Assembly: GCA_964463985.1 (NCBI GenBank)
Contig: CAYXEK010000021.1
Span: 1-42,880, forward strand
Length of the DNA stretch: 42,880 bases
Reading direction: 5' to 3'
Source: JAXGPF01 sp964463985
GTDB lineage: Bacteria > Verrucomicrobiota > Kiritimatiellia > JAAZAB01
Shown piece after piece: positions 34,194 to 41,162 of this stretch. The position numbers and the translations under genes are program-made. Every line of letters begins with the position of its first letter. Positions within the stretch are counted from its first letter, which is position 1. The notes beneath the pieces are model-generated. The model was not told the origin of the DNA, searched no databases, and worked only from the letters and a program-made list of their open reading frames with translations.

Positions 34194-36227
34194 TTATTGA
34201 AAATACATGTAATGCATGCTTGACAGATTGAAACACCAGCGGTTGGCATCCGGCAGGTAAACCAGCAGGTCGCCCAGGCCGTCACCGTCAAAATCACCAG
34301 CCGCCGGCGCGCCCTGCGTCACGCTGATCGGGAATGGCTGGCTGACAGCGTAACCGGCGCCGGAAGCTGCCAGCAGCCAGTTGCCGGATGCATAACCGTA
34401 CAAGGCCAGGTCGGTCCGGCCGTCGCCGTCGAAATCAGCCGCGGCGGGCAGCCAGCCCAATCCGCCCCAGGTTAACGCCGCCGGAGCGTAACCCGCGCCC
34501 GACAGCAGCGCTCTCCATTGTCCGGCGCTCTCAAGGTAAGCGATCGGATCGGCCAATCCGTCGCCATCCATGTCGGCCGCAATGGCGGCCCACCCCGCTC
34601 CTCCCAGATTGATTTCAAACTGGAATAACTGGAACCCGGCGCCGGACAGGCGCGCCTGCCAGGTAACGCCGTCAGCCGGACAGAATGCCGGATCGGGACG
34701 TCCATCGCCGTCAAAATCGGCGAAGACTGGCAAGCCGTTGCTTGATCCGAAGGCCGCCAGCGACGCTGCCGCATAATTGGCGCCGGACAGGTAAAATTTC
34801 CAGGAGTTATCCGCCGCGTTCCATGCTGCCGGGTCGGCCTTGCCGTCCCCGTCCAAATCCCCGGCCAGCGCCAGGCGCGGCATGGACAACGCGATGCTCG
34901 GATGCTTGATCAGGAACAGGTTATCCCCCAACTCTTCGGGATTTGACTGGTACTGGGGGGTGTCCTCGGCATAAGCATTGGCAATGGCAAACGCAGTGGC
35001 TTCCTGGAATGACACAAACCCGTCGCTGTTGGCATCGGCATTGCATGGCACGCCGTCTTCCCATGGATGAATGCCGGGGAAAAAACCGCGGACGGCGGCG
35101 GTCCAGTAATAAGCATATTGATTGAAATCCGGCCAGGTGTCGCCGGCGTATGAAGAATGCTCATAATCCGCGGCGGTAGTGATGACACGCTGCGGCTGAT
35201 CCAGGTTGTCAACAAACCCGCCGCTGTAGCATTGTTCCATGACGAACATCACCGGGCAAGGCAGGTTGGTGGTCAACGCTTCCAGATCGTAATCGTGAAA
35301 ATCTTCCCCGTTCCAGAGGTTCAGGGCGGCGTGAGTGTTGGTGACTTGCCAGCCATGGTCGGTGGTAAAAACCAACAACTGATCGTTGCTGGCCAGCGTT
35401 GCGCCGAGCCGGTCAAAGGCGTCATAAATTTCGGCCCGGGTGCAGGGCCCGTCGGTATCCGCCGCGCCGTCATGGTCCAGGTCAATCGGGGAATTCACAT
35501 ATTGAGCGCCATCGTTCCGGTCCAGTCCCGGATCGCGTCCGTCGGAAATCAGGGTGATGATCTGGTCGCGCGGGTAGCCGTATTTCTGTCGCAGGGTGGA
35601 GTAAATGAAAGAACAATCGTTCCAATAGCGGAGGTGATTATTAAATGCATTGTAACCGCCGGACAGGATCACGGCCCAGCAGTTCGAGCCCGCGCCGTTG
35701 TAATGGATGGCGTTGCCGCCGGCGCTTGGCGCGGCGGCAGGCGCCGGCACTTGGCGCGCCGGGCGTTGATAAGGGATGATCACCGTCAGCGGTTGCGTTC
35801 CATTCCCTTCCCGGACGGCCGGGCCGGCAGCGTTATATGCCAGCGGCGAACGCGCATCGCGCACGATCAGGGCGGACAGATCGGGCTTCACGAATACATA
35901 CCGGCAGGGATGCTCCCAGTTGGCGGTCGGGGCATCGTCAACCTGGAAAACCCAGCATTGCTGCCAGGGCATGGCCACCGGGCCGCGCCAGTTGCGCAGG
36001 CTGCCGCGGGCCGCATCCGCCAGCGCGGGCCAGGCAGCCAGTTCACGGCCGCCGGCATCGCCGGCCAGCACCTCGCGCACAACCAGGTCGCGCGCGGCCG
36101 CCAGGTCCGCCCCGGGCTGCGCCGGCAGGTTGGACCTGATCTCATCCGCCGCAAGGTTGCGCCCTGCCATGCACAACGCGAAAATTATTAACCCGCCCCG
36201 CAATTTCAGAAAATTGGCTGTATGCAT
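34194..36227 (-). CDS. Secreted C13 (legumain-like) cysteine peptidase with FG-GAP/VCBS repeats
   Basis: 677 residues; AAGGA precedes the ATG at 36225-36227 and a signal peptide follows (GGLIIFALCMAGRNLAA). Residues ~190-350 are a caspase-like clan CD peptidase: WAVILSGGYNAFNNHLRYW, TTDHGW with His-291, and FVMEQCYSGGF with Cys-333, the C13 dyad. An EF-hand-like DANSDGFVSFQEA follows near residue 397. Residues ~455-670 hold five FG-GAP-type repeats, each with a calcium loop such as DFDGDGRTD or DLDGDGKAD, expected to form part of a beta-propeller. Calcium binding is likely; the target is unknown, possibly maturation of other exported proteins. Confidence 0.88.
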   Translation of the reverse strand: MHTANFLKLRGGLIIFALCMAGRNLAADEIRSNLPAQPGADLAAARDLVVREVLAGDAGGRELAAWPALADAARGSLRNWRGPVAMPWQQCWVFQVDDAPTANWEHPCRYVFVKPDLSALIVRDARSPLAYNAAGPAVREGNGTQPLTVIIPYQRPARQVPAPAAAPSAGGNAIHYNGAGSNCWAVILSGGYNAFNNHLRYWNDCSFIYSTLRQKYGYPRDQIITLISDGRDPGLDRNDGAQYVNSPIDLDHDGAADTDGPCTRAEIYDAFDRLGATLASNDQLLVFTTDHGWQVTNTHAALNLWNGEDFHDYDLEALTTNLPCPVMFVMEQCYSGGFVDNLDQPQRVITTAADYEHSSYAGDTWPDFNQYAYYWTAAVRGFFPGIHPWEDGVPCNADANSDGFVSFQEATAFAIANAYAEDTPQYQSNPEELGDNLFLIKHPSIALSMPRLALAGDLDGDGKADPAAWNAADNSWKFYLSGANYAAASLAAFGSSNGLPVFADFDGDGRPDPAFCPADGVTWQARLSGAGFQLFQFEINLGGAGWAAIAADMDGDGLADPIAYLESAGQWRALLSGAGYAPAALTWGGLGWLPAAADFDGDGRTDLALYGYASGNWLLAASGAGYAVSQPFPISVTQGAPAAGDFDGDGLGDLLVYLPDANRWCFNLSSMHYMYFQ

Positions 36228-36357
36228 ATTATCCTTGCTTCGGATGGGCATGTCATCAAACGCGCCATGCCTTTACGCCCCGTGCCTCCATGTCTCTGTG
36301 TGAAATCATATTTCAACCCACATATTCGGGCGAGGAATCAATATTTTGTTTCATCGG

Positions 36358-37893
36358 TCAAGTCCAGAACTGGCGGTCCAACGTGCGGTACTGCACCGCC
36401 TCGGAAACATGCTGGGTTTGAATCTGGTCGGCGCCATCCAGGTCGGCGATGGTGCGGGCCACCTTGAGAATCCGGTCGTAGGCGCGGGCGCTGAAATTCA
36501 ACTCCGTGATCGCGGATTTCAGCAATTGCTGCGAGTCGGCCGCCAGCGCGCAATATTTGTGGATATCGCGGGTCCGCATTTCGGCGTTGCAATGCGTTTT
36601 GCGCGACGCCGCAAACCGGGCTTGCTGCCGCGCCCGCGCCGCCATGACCCGCTGGCGCACATCGTAGGACTTTTCCCCGGCCGGCGGCGCCGATAGATCC
36701 TGGTAGCGCACCGACGGCACTTCGATGTGAATGTCAATGCGGTCCAGCAATGGCCCGGAAATCTTGTTGCGGTACCGTTGAATCTGAAGCGGCGTGCAGC
36801 GGCATTCACGCCGGCGGTCATTGAGATAGCCGCAGGGACACGGATTCATCGCTGCCACCAGCATGAACCGGCAGGGAAAGGCCACGCTGGCCGCCGCGCG
36901 GGAAATCGTCACCACGCCATCTTCCAGCGGCTGACGCAGCACTTCCAGCACGTTGCGGTGGAATTCCGGCAGTTCGTCCAGAAACAAGACGCCGCCATGC
37001 GCCAGGCTGACTTCGCCCGGCGCCGGGTGCGCGCCTCCGCCCAGCAATCCGGCATCGGACACGGTATGGTGCGGCGTGCGGAACGGCCGGCGGGTCAGGA
37101 GCGCCTGGTGCGGCGGCAGGGCCCCGGCCACGCTGTGGATTTTGGTCGCTTCCAAAGCTTCCGGCAGCGTCAGCAGCGGGAGAATCGAAGGAATGCGCCG
37201 GGCGAGCATGGTTTTCCCCGTGCCCGGCGGCCCGATAAAAAGAATATTGTGGCCGCCGGCCACCGCCACTTCCACCGCGCGTTTGGCCTGTTCCTGGCCC
37301 TTGATGTCCGAAAAATCTTCCTCGTACGCCAGGTGCGATTCGAAGGCTTTTTCCAGGTCCACCTTGAACGGCTGCATTGAGGCGTGGCCGGCCAGCAGTT
37401 CCACCGCCTGGCGCAGGGAGTTGACGGGATAAACGTCAATCCCATCCACCACCGCCGCCTCCTCGGCATTGTCCCGCGGGACGATAATCGCCCGGCGCCC
37501 GGCATCCCGCATCGCCAGGGTAATCGGTAAGATGCCGCGCACCCGGCGGACTTCCCCGCTCAGCGCCAATTCGCCCACCAGGGCGAAATGCTCCAGCACG
37601 CCGGCCGGCACCTCGTTTTCCGTCGCCAGCACGCCCAGGGCGATCGGCAAATCAAAACTCGGCCCCTCCTTCTTAACGTCGGCCGGCGCCAGGTTGACCG
37701 TCAGCCGCCCCATGGGCATTTCGAACCCGGAATTGATGATGGCGGTGTTGACCCGGTCCTTCGACTCCTTCACGGCGGCGTCCGGCAGCCCCACAATCAC
37801 CGTCTGCGGATCGCCCCGCCCCTCGTTGACCTCGATCTCCACCGCATAAGCATCAACGCCATAAACGGCGCCGCTATGAACATTGGCAAGCAT
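36358..37893 (-). CDS. comM: ComM/YifB family AAA+ ATPase (Mg chelatase-like)
   Basis: 511 residues from the ATG at 37891-37893 (MLANVHSGAVYGVDA). An N-terminal Lon-type ChlI domain is followed by a Mg-chelatase ATPase with Walker A GPPGTGKTML (221-230) and Walker B VLFLDELPEF, then the cysteine motif CPCGYLNDRRRECRC and a C-terminal helical domain. ComM is a hexameric helicase that promotes branch migration during natural transformation; comM is a known integration site for genomic islands in Acinetobacter. Immediately upstream lie broken copies of a different comM 5' end (37951-37994 and 38749-38792). Confidence 0.95.
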   Translation of the reverse strand: MLANVHSGAVYGVDAYAVEIEVNEGRGDPQTVIVGLPDAAVKESKDRVNTAIINSGFEMPMGRLTVNLAPADVKKEGPSFDLPIALGVLATENEVPAGVLEHFALVGELALSGEVRRVRGILPITLAMRDAGRRAIIVPRDNAEEAAVVDGIDVYPVNSLRQAVELLAGHASMQPFKVDLEKAFESHLAYEEDFSDIKGQEQAKRAVEVAVAGGHNILFIGPPGTGKTMLARRIPSILPLLTLPEALEATKIHSVAGALPPHQALLTRRPFRTPHHTVSDAGLLGGGAHPAPGEVSLAHGGVLFLDELPEFHRNVLEVLRQPLEDGVVTISRAAASVAFPCRFMLVAAMNPCPCGYLNDRRRECRCTPLQIQRYRNKISGPLLDRIDIHIEVPSVRYQDLSAPPAGEKSYDVRQRVMAARARQQARFAASRKTHCNAEMRTRDIHKYCALAADSQQLLKSAITELNFSARAYDRILKVARTIADLDGADQIQTQHVSEAVQYRTLDRQFWT

Positions 37894-37930
37894 AATGATT
37901 CCGCTCAAAACACCGCGTCGCGCCCTCCGT

Positions 37931-37994
37931 AGCTTCAGCGAAGGAGGGAGGCGTCCACGCCGTACACCGCGCCGCTATGGATTTTGGCGAGCAT
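37931..37994 (-). repeat. 64-bp repeat R1 containing a foreign comM 5' end
   Basis: 63 of 64 bases match 38729-38792. In the minus direction it reads ATG at 37992-37994 and codes MLAKIHSGAVYGVDASLLR before a stop. The first 15 codons match the start of comM except Asn4Lys and Val5Ile, and then the sequence switches to an unrelated CTCCCTCCTTCGCTGAAGCT. Left of it the sequence CCCTCC (37923-37928) pairs with GGAGGG (37943-37948). The ATG lies one base after the hicA stop. The true comM start is 57 bases further on. Confidence 0.85.
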
Positions 37995-37995
37995 T

Positions 37996-38223
37996 TTACA
38001 ACAATTTCAAGAACTCGTCCGTGGTAAGGTGCGTTTGTTTTAATATGTGGCTGAGTGTAGATCTTTTTATCGGCGAATGAGCAGGGACTATGATTTTCAA
38101 GGTCTCGTTGAAACTCGCTTTTTGCATGCGAATATGACTGCCTTTTTGACGAACAACAATCCATCCATCACGATGCAATGCGCGGACAACTTTTTCATAA
38201 TTCAAACTCGGAACCTTGCTCAT
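37996..38223 (-). CDS. hicA: HicA family toxin
   Basis: 75 residues, typical of HicA. The double-stranded-RNA-binding-like fold is suggested by YEKVVRALHRDGWIVVRQKG and the catalytic stretch GSHIRMQK with the conserved His. HicA toxins cleave mRNA and are held inactive by HicB. The start overlaps the hicB stop by four bases (ATGA). The antitoxin-first order is common in the family. Confidence 0.92.
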   Translation of the reverse strand: MSKVPSLNYEKVVRALHRDGWIVVRQKGSHIRMQKASFNETLKIIVPAHSPIKRSTLSHILKQTHLTTDEFLKLL

Positions 38224-38423
38224 ACCGCAAGCTCCAGTTTTTCTGATTCTCGGGAACAGACCATATCGTCATCAACCGGTTCCAGATATAATTCTATCGC
38301 CTCCTTAATATTTTTGATCGCGTCATCCTTGGTATCGCCCTCGCTTATACACCCCGGCAACGCAGGGACAAAGGCGGTATATCCACCGTCTTCACTCGGT
38401 TCCAAAATCACTTTTAGGTTCAT
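38220..38423 (-). CDS. hicB: HicB family antitoxin
   Basis: 67 residues from the ATG at 38421-38423, with GGAGGT nine bases upstream. The partial RNase-H-like fold is seen in LKVILEPSEDGGYTAFVPAL, then PGCISEGDTKDDAIKNIKEA, the HicB signature. No C-terminal DNA-binding helix-turn-helix is present, so autoregulation would need another region or partner. The gap 38424-38822 upstream holds the degenerate repeat at 38509-38546, the N gap with tandem repeats, and repeat R2. Confidence 0.9.
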   Translation of the reverse strand: MNLKVILEPSEDGGYTAFVPALPGCISEGDTKDDAIKNIKEAIELYLEPVDDDMVCSRESEKLELAV

Positions 38424-38508
38424 AATGCCACCTCCATCCATTTCATTTTTACCATAACCAACCAGACATGTCATGCCGATTTTCAATCAAAAATCAGCAA
38501 TCAAAATT

Positions 38509-38546
38509 CCTGTTAATCCCGTCATAATTCCGGCGCCTGACCCGCC
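38509..38546. repeat. 38-bp dispersed repeat upstream of hicBA
   Basis: 31 of 38 bases match 39432-39469, in the same orientation, beginning CCTG and ending CCCGCC with TAATTCCGG in the middle. Each copy lies upstream of a toxin-antitoxin operon (86 and 131 bases before the antitoxin start). Confidence 0.55.
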
Positions 38547-38582
38547 CACCACATTCATTCCCCAATTATCATTTTATGGGAC

Positions 38583-38725
38583 TGACCCCGCGCATGTNNN
38601 NNNNNNNNNNNNNNNNNNNNNNNNNNNNNNNNNNNNNNNNNNNNNNNNNNNNNNNNNNNNNNNNNNNNNNNNNNNNNNNNNNNNNNNNNNNNNNNNNTGA
38701 CCCCGCGCATGTGACCCCGCGCATG
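38583..38725. repeat. 14-bp tandem repeat surrounding a 100-N assembly gap
   Basis: TGACCCCGCGCATG occurs at 38583-38596, then the gap 38598-38697, then twice in tandem at 38698-38711 and 38712-38725. The gap is exactly 100 Ns, a conventional placeholder, so the true array length is unknown. The flank TGGGACTGACCCC before the first unit is partly self-complementary. Confidence 0.85.
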
Positions 38726-38728
38726 ACC

Positions 38729-38792
38729 AGCTTCAGCGAAGGAGGGAGGCATCCACGCCGTACACCGCGCCGCTATGGATTTTGGCGAGCAT
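38729..38792 (-). repeat. 64-bp repeat R2 containing a foreign comM 5' end
   Basis: Second copy of R1, differing by one base that is synonymous in the comM frame (GAC to GAT for Asp-14). Its ATG at 38790-38792 lies 30 bases after the stop of the ParE-type toxin gene. On its other side it abuts the tandem repeat array. The CCCTCC arm seen beside R1 is missing here. Confidence 0.85.
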
Positions 38793-38822
38793 GGGTGATC
38801 TTATATCACAAGACGATAACTA

Positions 38823-39128
38823 CTAATCTTTAGCAGGTTTCCCGTGAAGTAAAATATTTCGACTTGCATGCACGATGGCAACGATAAAACAAGCGTCTGG
38901 GCGGCATTGATAAATGACGCGATAAGATCCACAAATCAATTCGCGTATAAATTTTTGCCTGAATTCAGGAACGATTCGGCCGCAAAACGGGAATGATTCG
39001 ATGCGACGCGGGGTTTCCACCAGTTGCAGTCCAACTCGTTCGGCATAAACCGGCGAATCTTGCGCAATGAAAAAAATGATTTGGCGCAAATCCTCTAGCG
39101 CCGGTTCCGTCCAGACGATTTTAGCCAT
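38823..39128 (-). CDS. RelE/ParE superfamily toxin
   Basis: 101 residues, ended by TAG. The RelE/ParE fold is recognisable: VWTEPALEDLRQIIFFIAQD at the N-terminus, RIESFPFCGRIVPEF, and the final strands ELICGSYRVIYQCRP, then FIVAIVHASRNI. ParE-type members poison gyrase, RelE-type members cleave mRNA at the ribosome; sequence alone does not decide. Its start lies inside the 3' end of the antitoxin gene (34-base overlap). Confidence 0.88.
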   Translation of the reverse strand: MAKIVWTEPALEDLRQIIFFIAQDSPVYAERVGLQLVETPRRIESFPFCGRIVPEFRQKFIRELICGSYRVIYQCRPDACFIVAIVHASRNILLHGKPAKD

Positions 39129-39301
39129 TGTTTGACTTTCTTCTCGGCTGTCTGTTGGGACACAATGCGCCCGGCATCAGCAGCTAGAAGGCCCCGCTCT
39201 ACTTTTTCGCGCACATATAGATGATATTGAATGTCTTCTAATGTGGCGTCAACGGGAAGAGTTTTGATTAATTGAATGGCCTGTTCTTTAACAGCAATCA
39301 T
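39095..39301 (-). CDS. Antitoxin of the ParE-type pair
   Basis: 68 residues from the ATG at 39299-39301, with GAAGG upstream. The sequence IKTLPVDATLEDIQYHLYVR, then KVERGLLAADAGRIVSQ, matches the small helical antitoxins that accompany RelE/ParE toxins; a basic tail (KKVKQWLKSSGRNRR) may contact DNA or the toxin. Overlaps the toxin gene, as usual for such operons. Confidence 0.8.
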   Translation of the reverse strand: MIAVKEQAIQLIKTLPVDATLEDIQYHLYVREKVERGLLAADAGRIVSQQTAEKKVKQWLKSSGRNRR

Positions 39302-39431
39302 GAAATTCGCCTTCTGATATGATGGCGTGACCAAGGTAATCGCCACTTTTTTGCTTTATGTTACTTTATGGATTCATTCTAATCGCATTTTAAATTACAT
39401 CAAGAAAATTCCATAATCAACAATGCGCAAT

Positions 39432-39469
39432 CCTGCAAATCCCATTATAATTCCGGTGACTGCCCCGCC
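39432..39469. repeat. 38-bp dispersed repeat upstream of the ParE-type pair
   Basis: Partner of the repeat at 38509-38546 (7 mismatches). It lies between the antitoxin start and the GAPDH gene, in a 212-base gap without other features. Confidence 0.55.
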
Positions 39470-39513
39470 AGCGTTCCGGAAATATCCAGGCAGTTGTTGA
39501 GCAAGGCTGAGTG

Positions 39514-40518
39514 TCATCGGCCGGCGGTCAAGAAAGCTGCCGCCTCGGCCAGTCGAGTGGCGTATCCCATCTCGTTGTCATACCAGGCCGCCACTGATAC
39601 CAGTGTGCCGCCGAGCACTTGCACCAGCGGCAGGTCAATGATGGATGAGTGCTCGTCGCCCAGGATCCGGGAAGAAGCCCATTCCTGCTCCAGCACATCC
39701 ACGATGCCCTTCATCGGCCCGGTCGCGGCCGCCTCCCGGAACAGCGCCTTGACTTCTTCCGCGCTGGCGGCCCGGGCGGTTACCGCATTCACCTCGGCGA
39801 TGCTCACGGTGCGCGCCGGCACCCGGTACGATTTACCCGTGATGGTCAACCCCGGCCAGATGAACTGCAGGGCCCGCGCTGCGCCCGAAGACGAGGGGAT
39901 GATGTTCTCGGCGGCGGCCCATGAATCGCGGCGATCGCGCATGGGTTGGTCCGTGAGCGCCTGGGTGTTCGTGTAGGCATGCACGGTCGAGAAGAAACCG
40001 CACTTGATCCCGAAATTGTCCAGCAGCACCTTGATCACGGGCGCCAGGGCGTTGGTCGTGCAGCTTGCCATGCTCACAATGCGGTGCCGTTGCGGATCGA
40101 ACTGGTCCAGATTGATCCCGGGCAGCAGTATGGCGTCCGCGTCCTGCTGCGTCTTGCTTGCCGCGCTGATCAGCACGCGCTTGGCCCCGCGGTCGAGATG
40201 CGCCTGGGCGCCGGCCCGGGTCGTTGCCCGTCCGGTGCAGTCAATCACCAACTCAACGCCCAAGGCGCCCCAGTCCGGCAACGACTTGGTTGAGTCCATG
40301 TACTGCACCGAGCGCGATGCGATCCCGAGGCGTCCGTCCTTCGTGGTAACGGCTTCGCTCCAGCGGCCGTAATTGGAGTCCGCCTCGAACAACGCGGCCA
40401 GTGTCGGCAAGTCCTTGATGTCGGAAATGGCGACAGGCACAAAGAGGTTCCGCTTGAGCGCCACCTTCAACGTGGAGCGCCCGATCCGACCAAATCCGTG
40501 AATGGCTATTTTACTCAT
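39514..40518 (-). CDS. gap: Type I glyceraldehyde-3-phosphate dehydrogenase
   Basis: 334 residues; AAGGAAAC before the ATG at 40516-40518 fixes the start. NAD-binding GFGRIGR (8-14), catalytic Cys-153 in SMASCTTNALAP, His-180 in STVHAYTNTQ, a shortened loop before the substrate-binding Arg in GKSYRVPARTVS, and the C-terminal WYDNEMGYATRL. It oxidises glyceraldehyde-3-phosphate to 1,3-bisphosphoglycerate in glycolysis. Several positions deviate from housekeeping GapA (ISAASKTQQDADAILLPGIN in place of the usual SAP-type segment), so it may be a paralogue or act on another aldehyde phosphate. It sits alone between two toxin-antitoxin operons. Confidence 0.9.
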   Translation of the reverse strand: MSKIAIHGFGRIGRSTLKVALKRNLFVPVAISDIKDLPTLAALFEADSNYGRWSEAVTTKDGRLGIASRSVQYMDSTKSLPDWGALGVELVIDCTGRATTRAGAQAHLDRGAKRVLISAASKTQQDADAILLPGINLDQFDPQRHRIVSMASCTTNALAPVIKVLLDNFGIKCGFFSTVHAYTNTQALTDQPMRDRRDSWAAAENIIPSSSGAARALQFIWPGLTITGKSYRVPARTVSIAEVNAVTARAASAEEVKALFREAAATGPMKGIVDVLEQEWASSRILGDEHSSIIDLPLVQVLGGTLVSVAAWYDNEMGYATRLAEAAAFLTAGR

Positions 40519-40604
40519 GATTGTTTCCTTAATTATTCTGGATCTACGTTGCAAATCATCTTGAGCCGGACTTCCCGGCGATAGGATGCATATGCTGGTT
40601 CGAT

Positions 40605-40865
40605 TCAGTCTCGGTACACGTCCTTGCGATGTCGGACTTTGACGATGCAAACAACGAGAATTTCTTCACGAATCTCGTAGAGTACCCGATAGACTCCGCA
40701 TCTGAGCCGGTATTTCTCCGATCCGGTCAGCTTTCGGGCTTGCGGCGGCCGTGGGTTGTCGGCCAGGGACGCAATGGCTGCCACGATCCGCTGGACATCC
40801 CGCTTGGGAATCGGATCGAGGTCCTTGCTGACCGACTTGCGGAATTGGACCTCATAGCTTGCCAT
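40605..40865 (-). CDS. RelE family toxin
   Basis: 86 residues. Standard RelE layout: YEVQFRKSVSKDLDPIPKRD, IVAAIASLADNPRPPQARKL, and the active-site region YRLRCGVYRVLYEIREEI, then IVKVRHRKDVYR with Arg and Lys residues that in RelE contact mRNA. It would cleave mRNA on the ribosome when free. The start overlaps the antitoxin stop by 14 bases. Confidence 0.93.
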   Translation of the reverse strand: MASYEVQFRKSVSKDLDPIPKRDVQRIVAAIASLADNPRPPQARKLTGSEKYRLRCGVYRVLYEIREEILVVCIVKVRHRKDVYRD

Positions 40866-41085
40866 GGCGCTTGAGTTCCTTCACGAAATCCTCAAATCCA
40901 ATCATTGGTTCATTTTTCCGCGCGTCAAATGCCGCCAGATCCTCGGCATCTTCGGCCAACTCATCCCGAATCGCATCATTGAGCAGATCTGAGACGGACC
41001 GCGCCGTTTCCACAGACTTCAGGCGCAAAGCCCTGTGCAACTCCGGCTCAAGGTAGACCGTAGCCCGCTTAGTCAACGTTGTCAT
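40852..41085 (-). CDS. Ribbon-helix-helix antitoxin of the RelE pair
   Basis: 77 residues from the ATG at 41083-41085, preceded by GGAGGT. The N-terminal KRATVYLEPELHRALRLKSV, then RSVSDLLNDAI, is a ribbon-helix-helix DNA-binding domain, and the C-terminus (FEDFVKELKRHGKL) is the toxin-wrapping tail. It probably represses its own promoter through the palindromes at 41112-41144. Confidence 0.9.
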   Translation of the reverse strand: MTTLTKRATVYLEPELHRALRLKSVETARSVSDLLNDAIRDELAEDAEDLAAFDARKNEPMIGFEDFVKELKRHGKL

Positions 41086-41108
41086 AGCACACCTCCATTT
41101 TTGGGAGT

Positions 41109-41144
41109 ACAATAGCGCTATATCATCACAACGTCAAGACGTTG
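41109..41144 (-). promoter_or_regulatory. Promoter with overlapping operator palindromes for the RelE pair
   Basis: On the minus strand TTGACG (41132-41137), 17-base spacer, TATTGT (41109-41114). The -35 lies inside the perfect palindrome CAACGTCAAGACGTTG (41129-41144), and the spacer/-10 inside ATAGCGCTAT (41112-41121). Two inverted repeats over a promoter are the standard plan for ribbon-helix-helix autorepression. Confidence 0.75.
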
Positions 41145-41162
41145 TTTGCTCTTCGGAATCGA

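Noticed and set aside
38500..38800. CRISPR array around the N gap
   Set aside because: The 14-bp units are directly adjacent without spacers and no cas gene is present.
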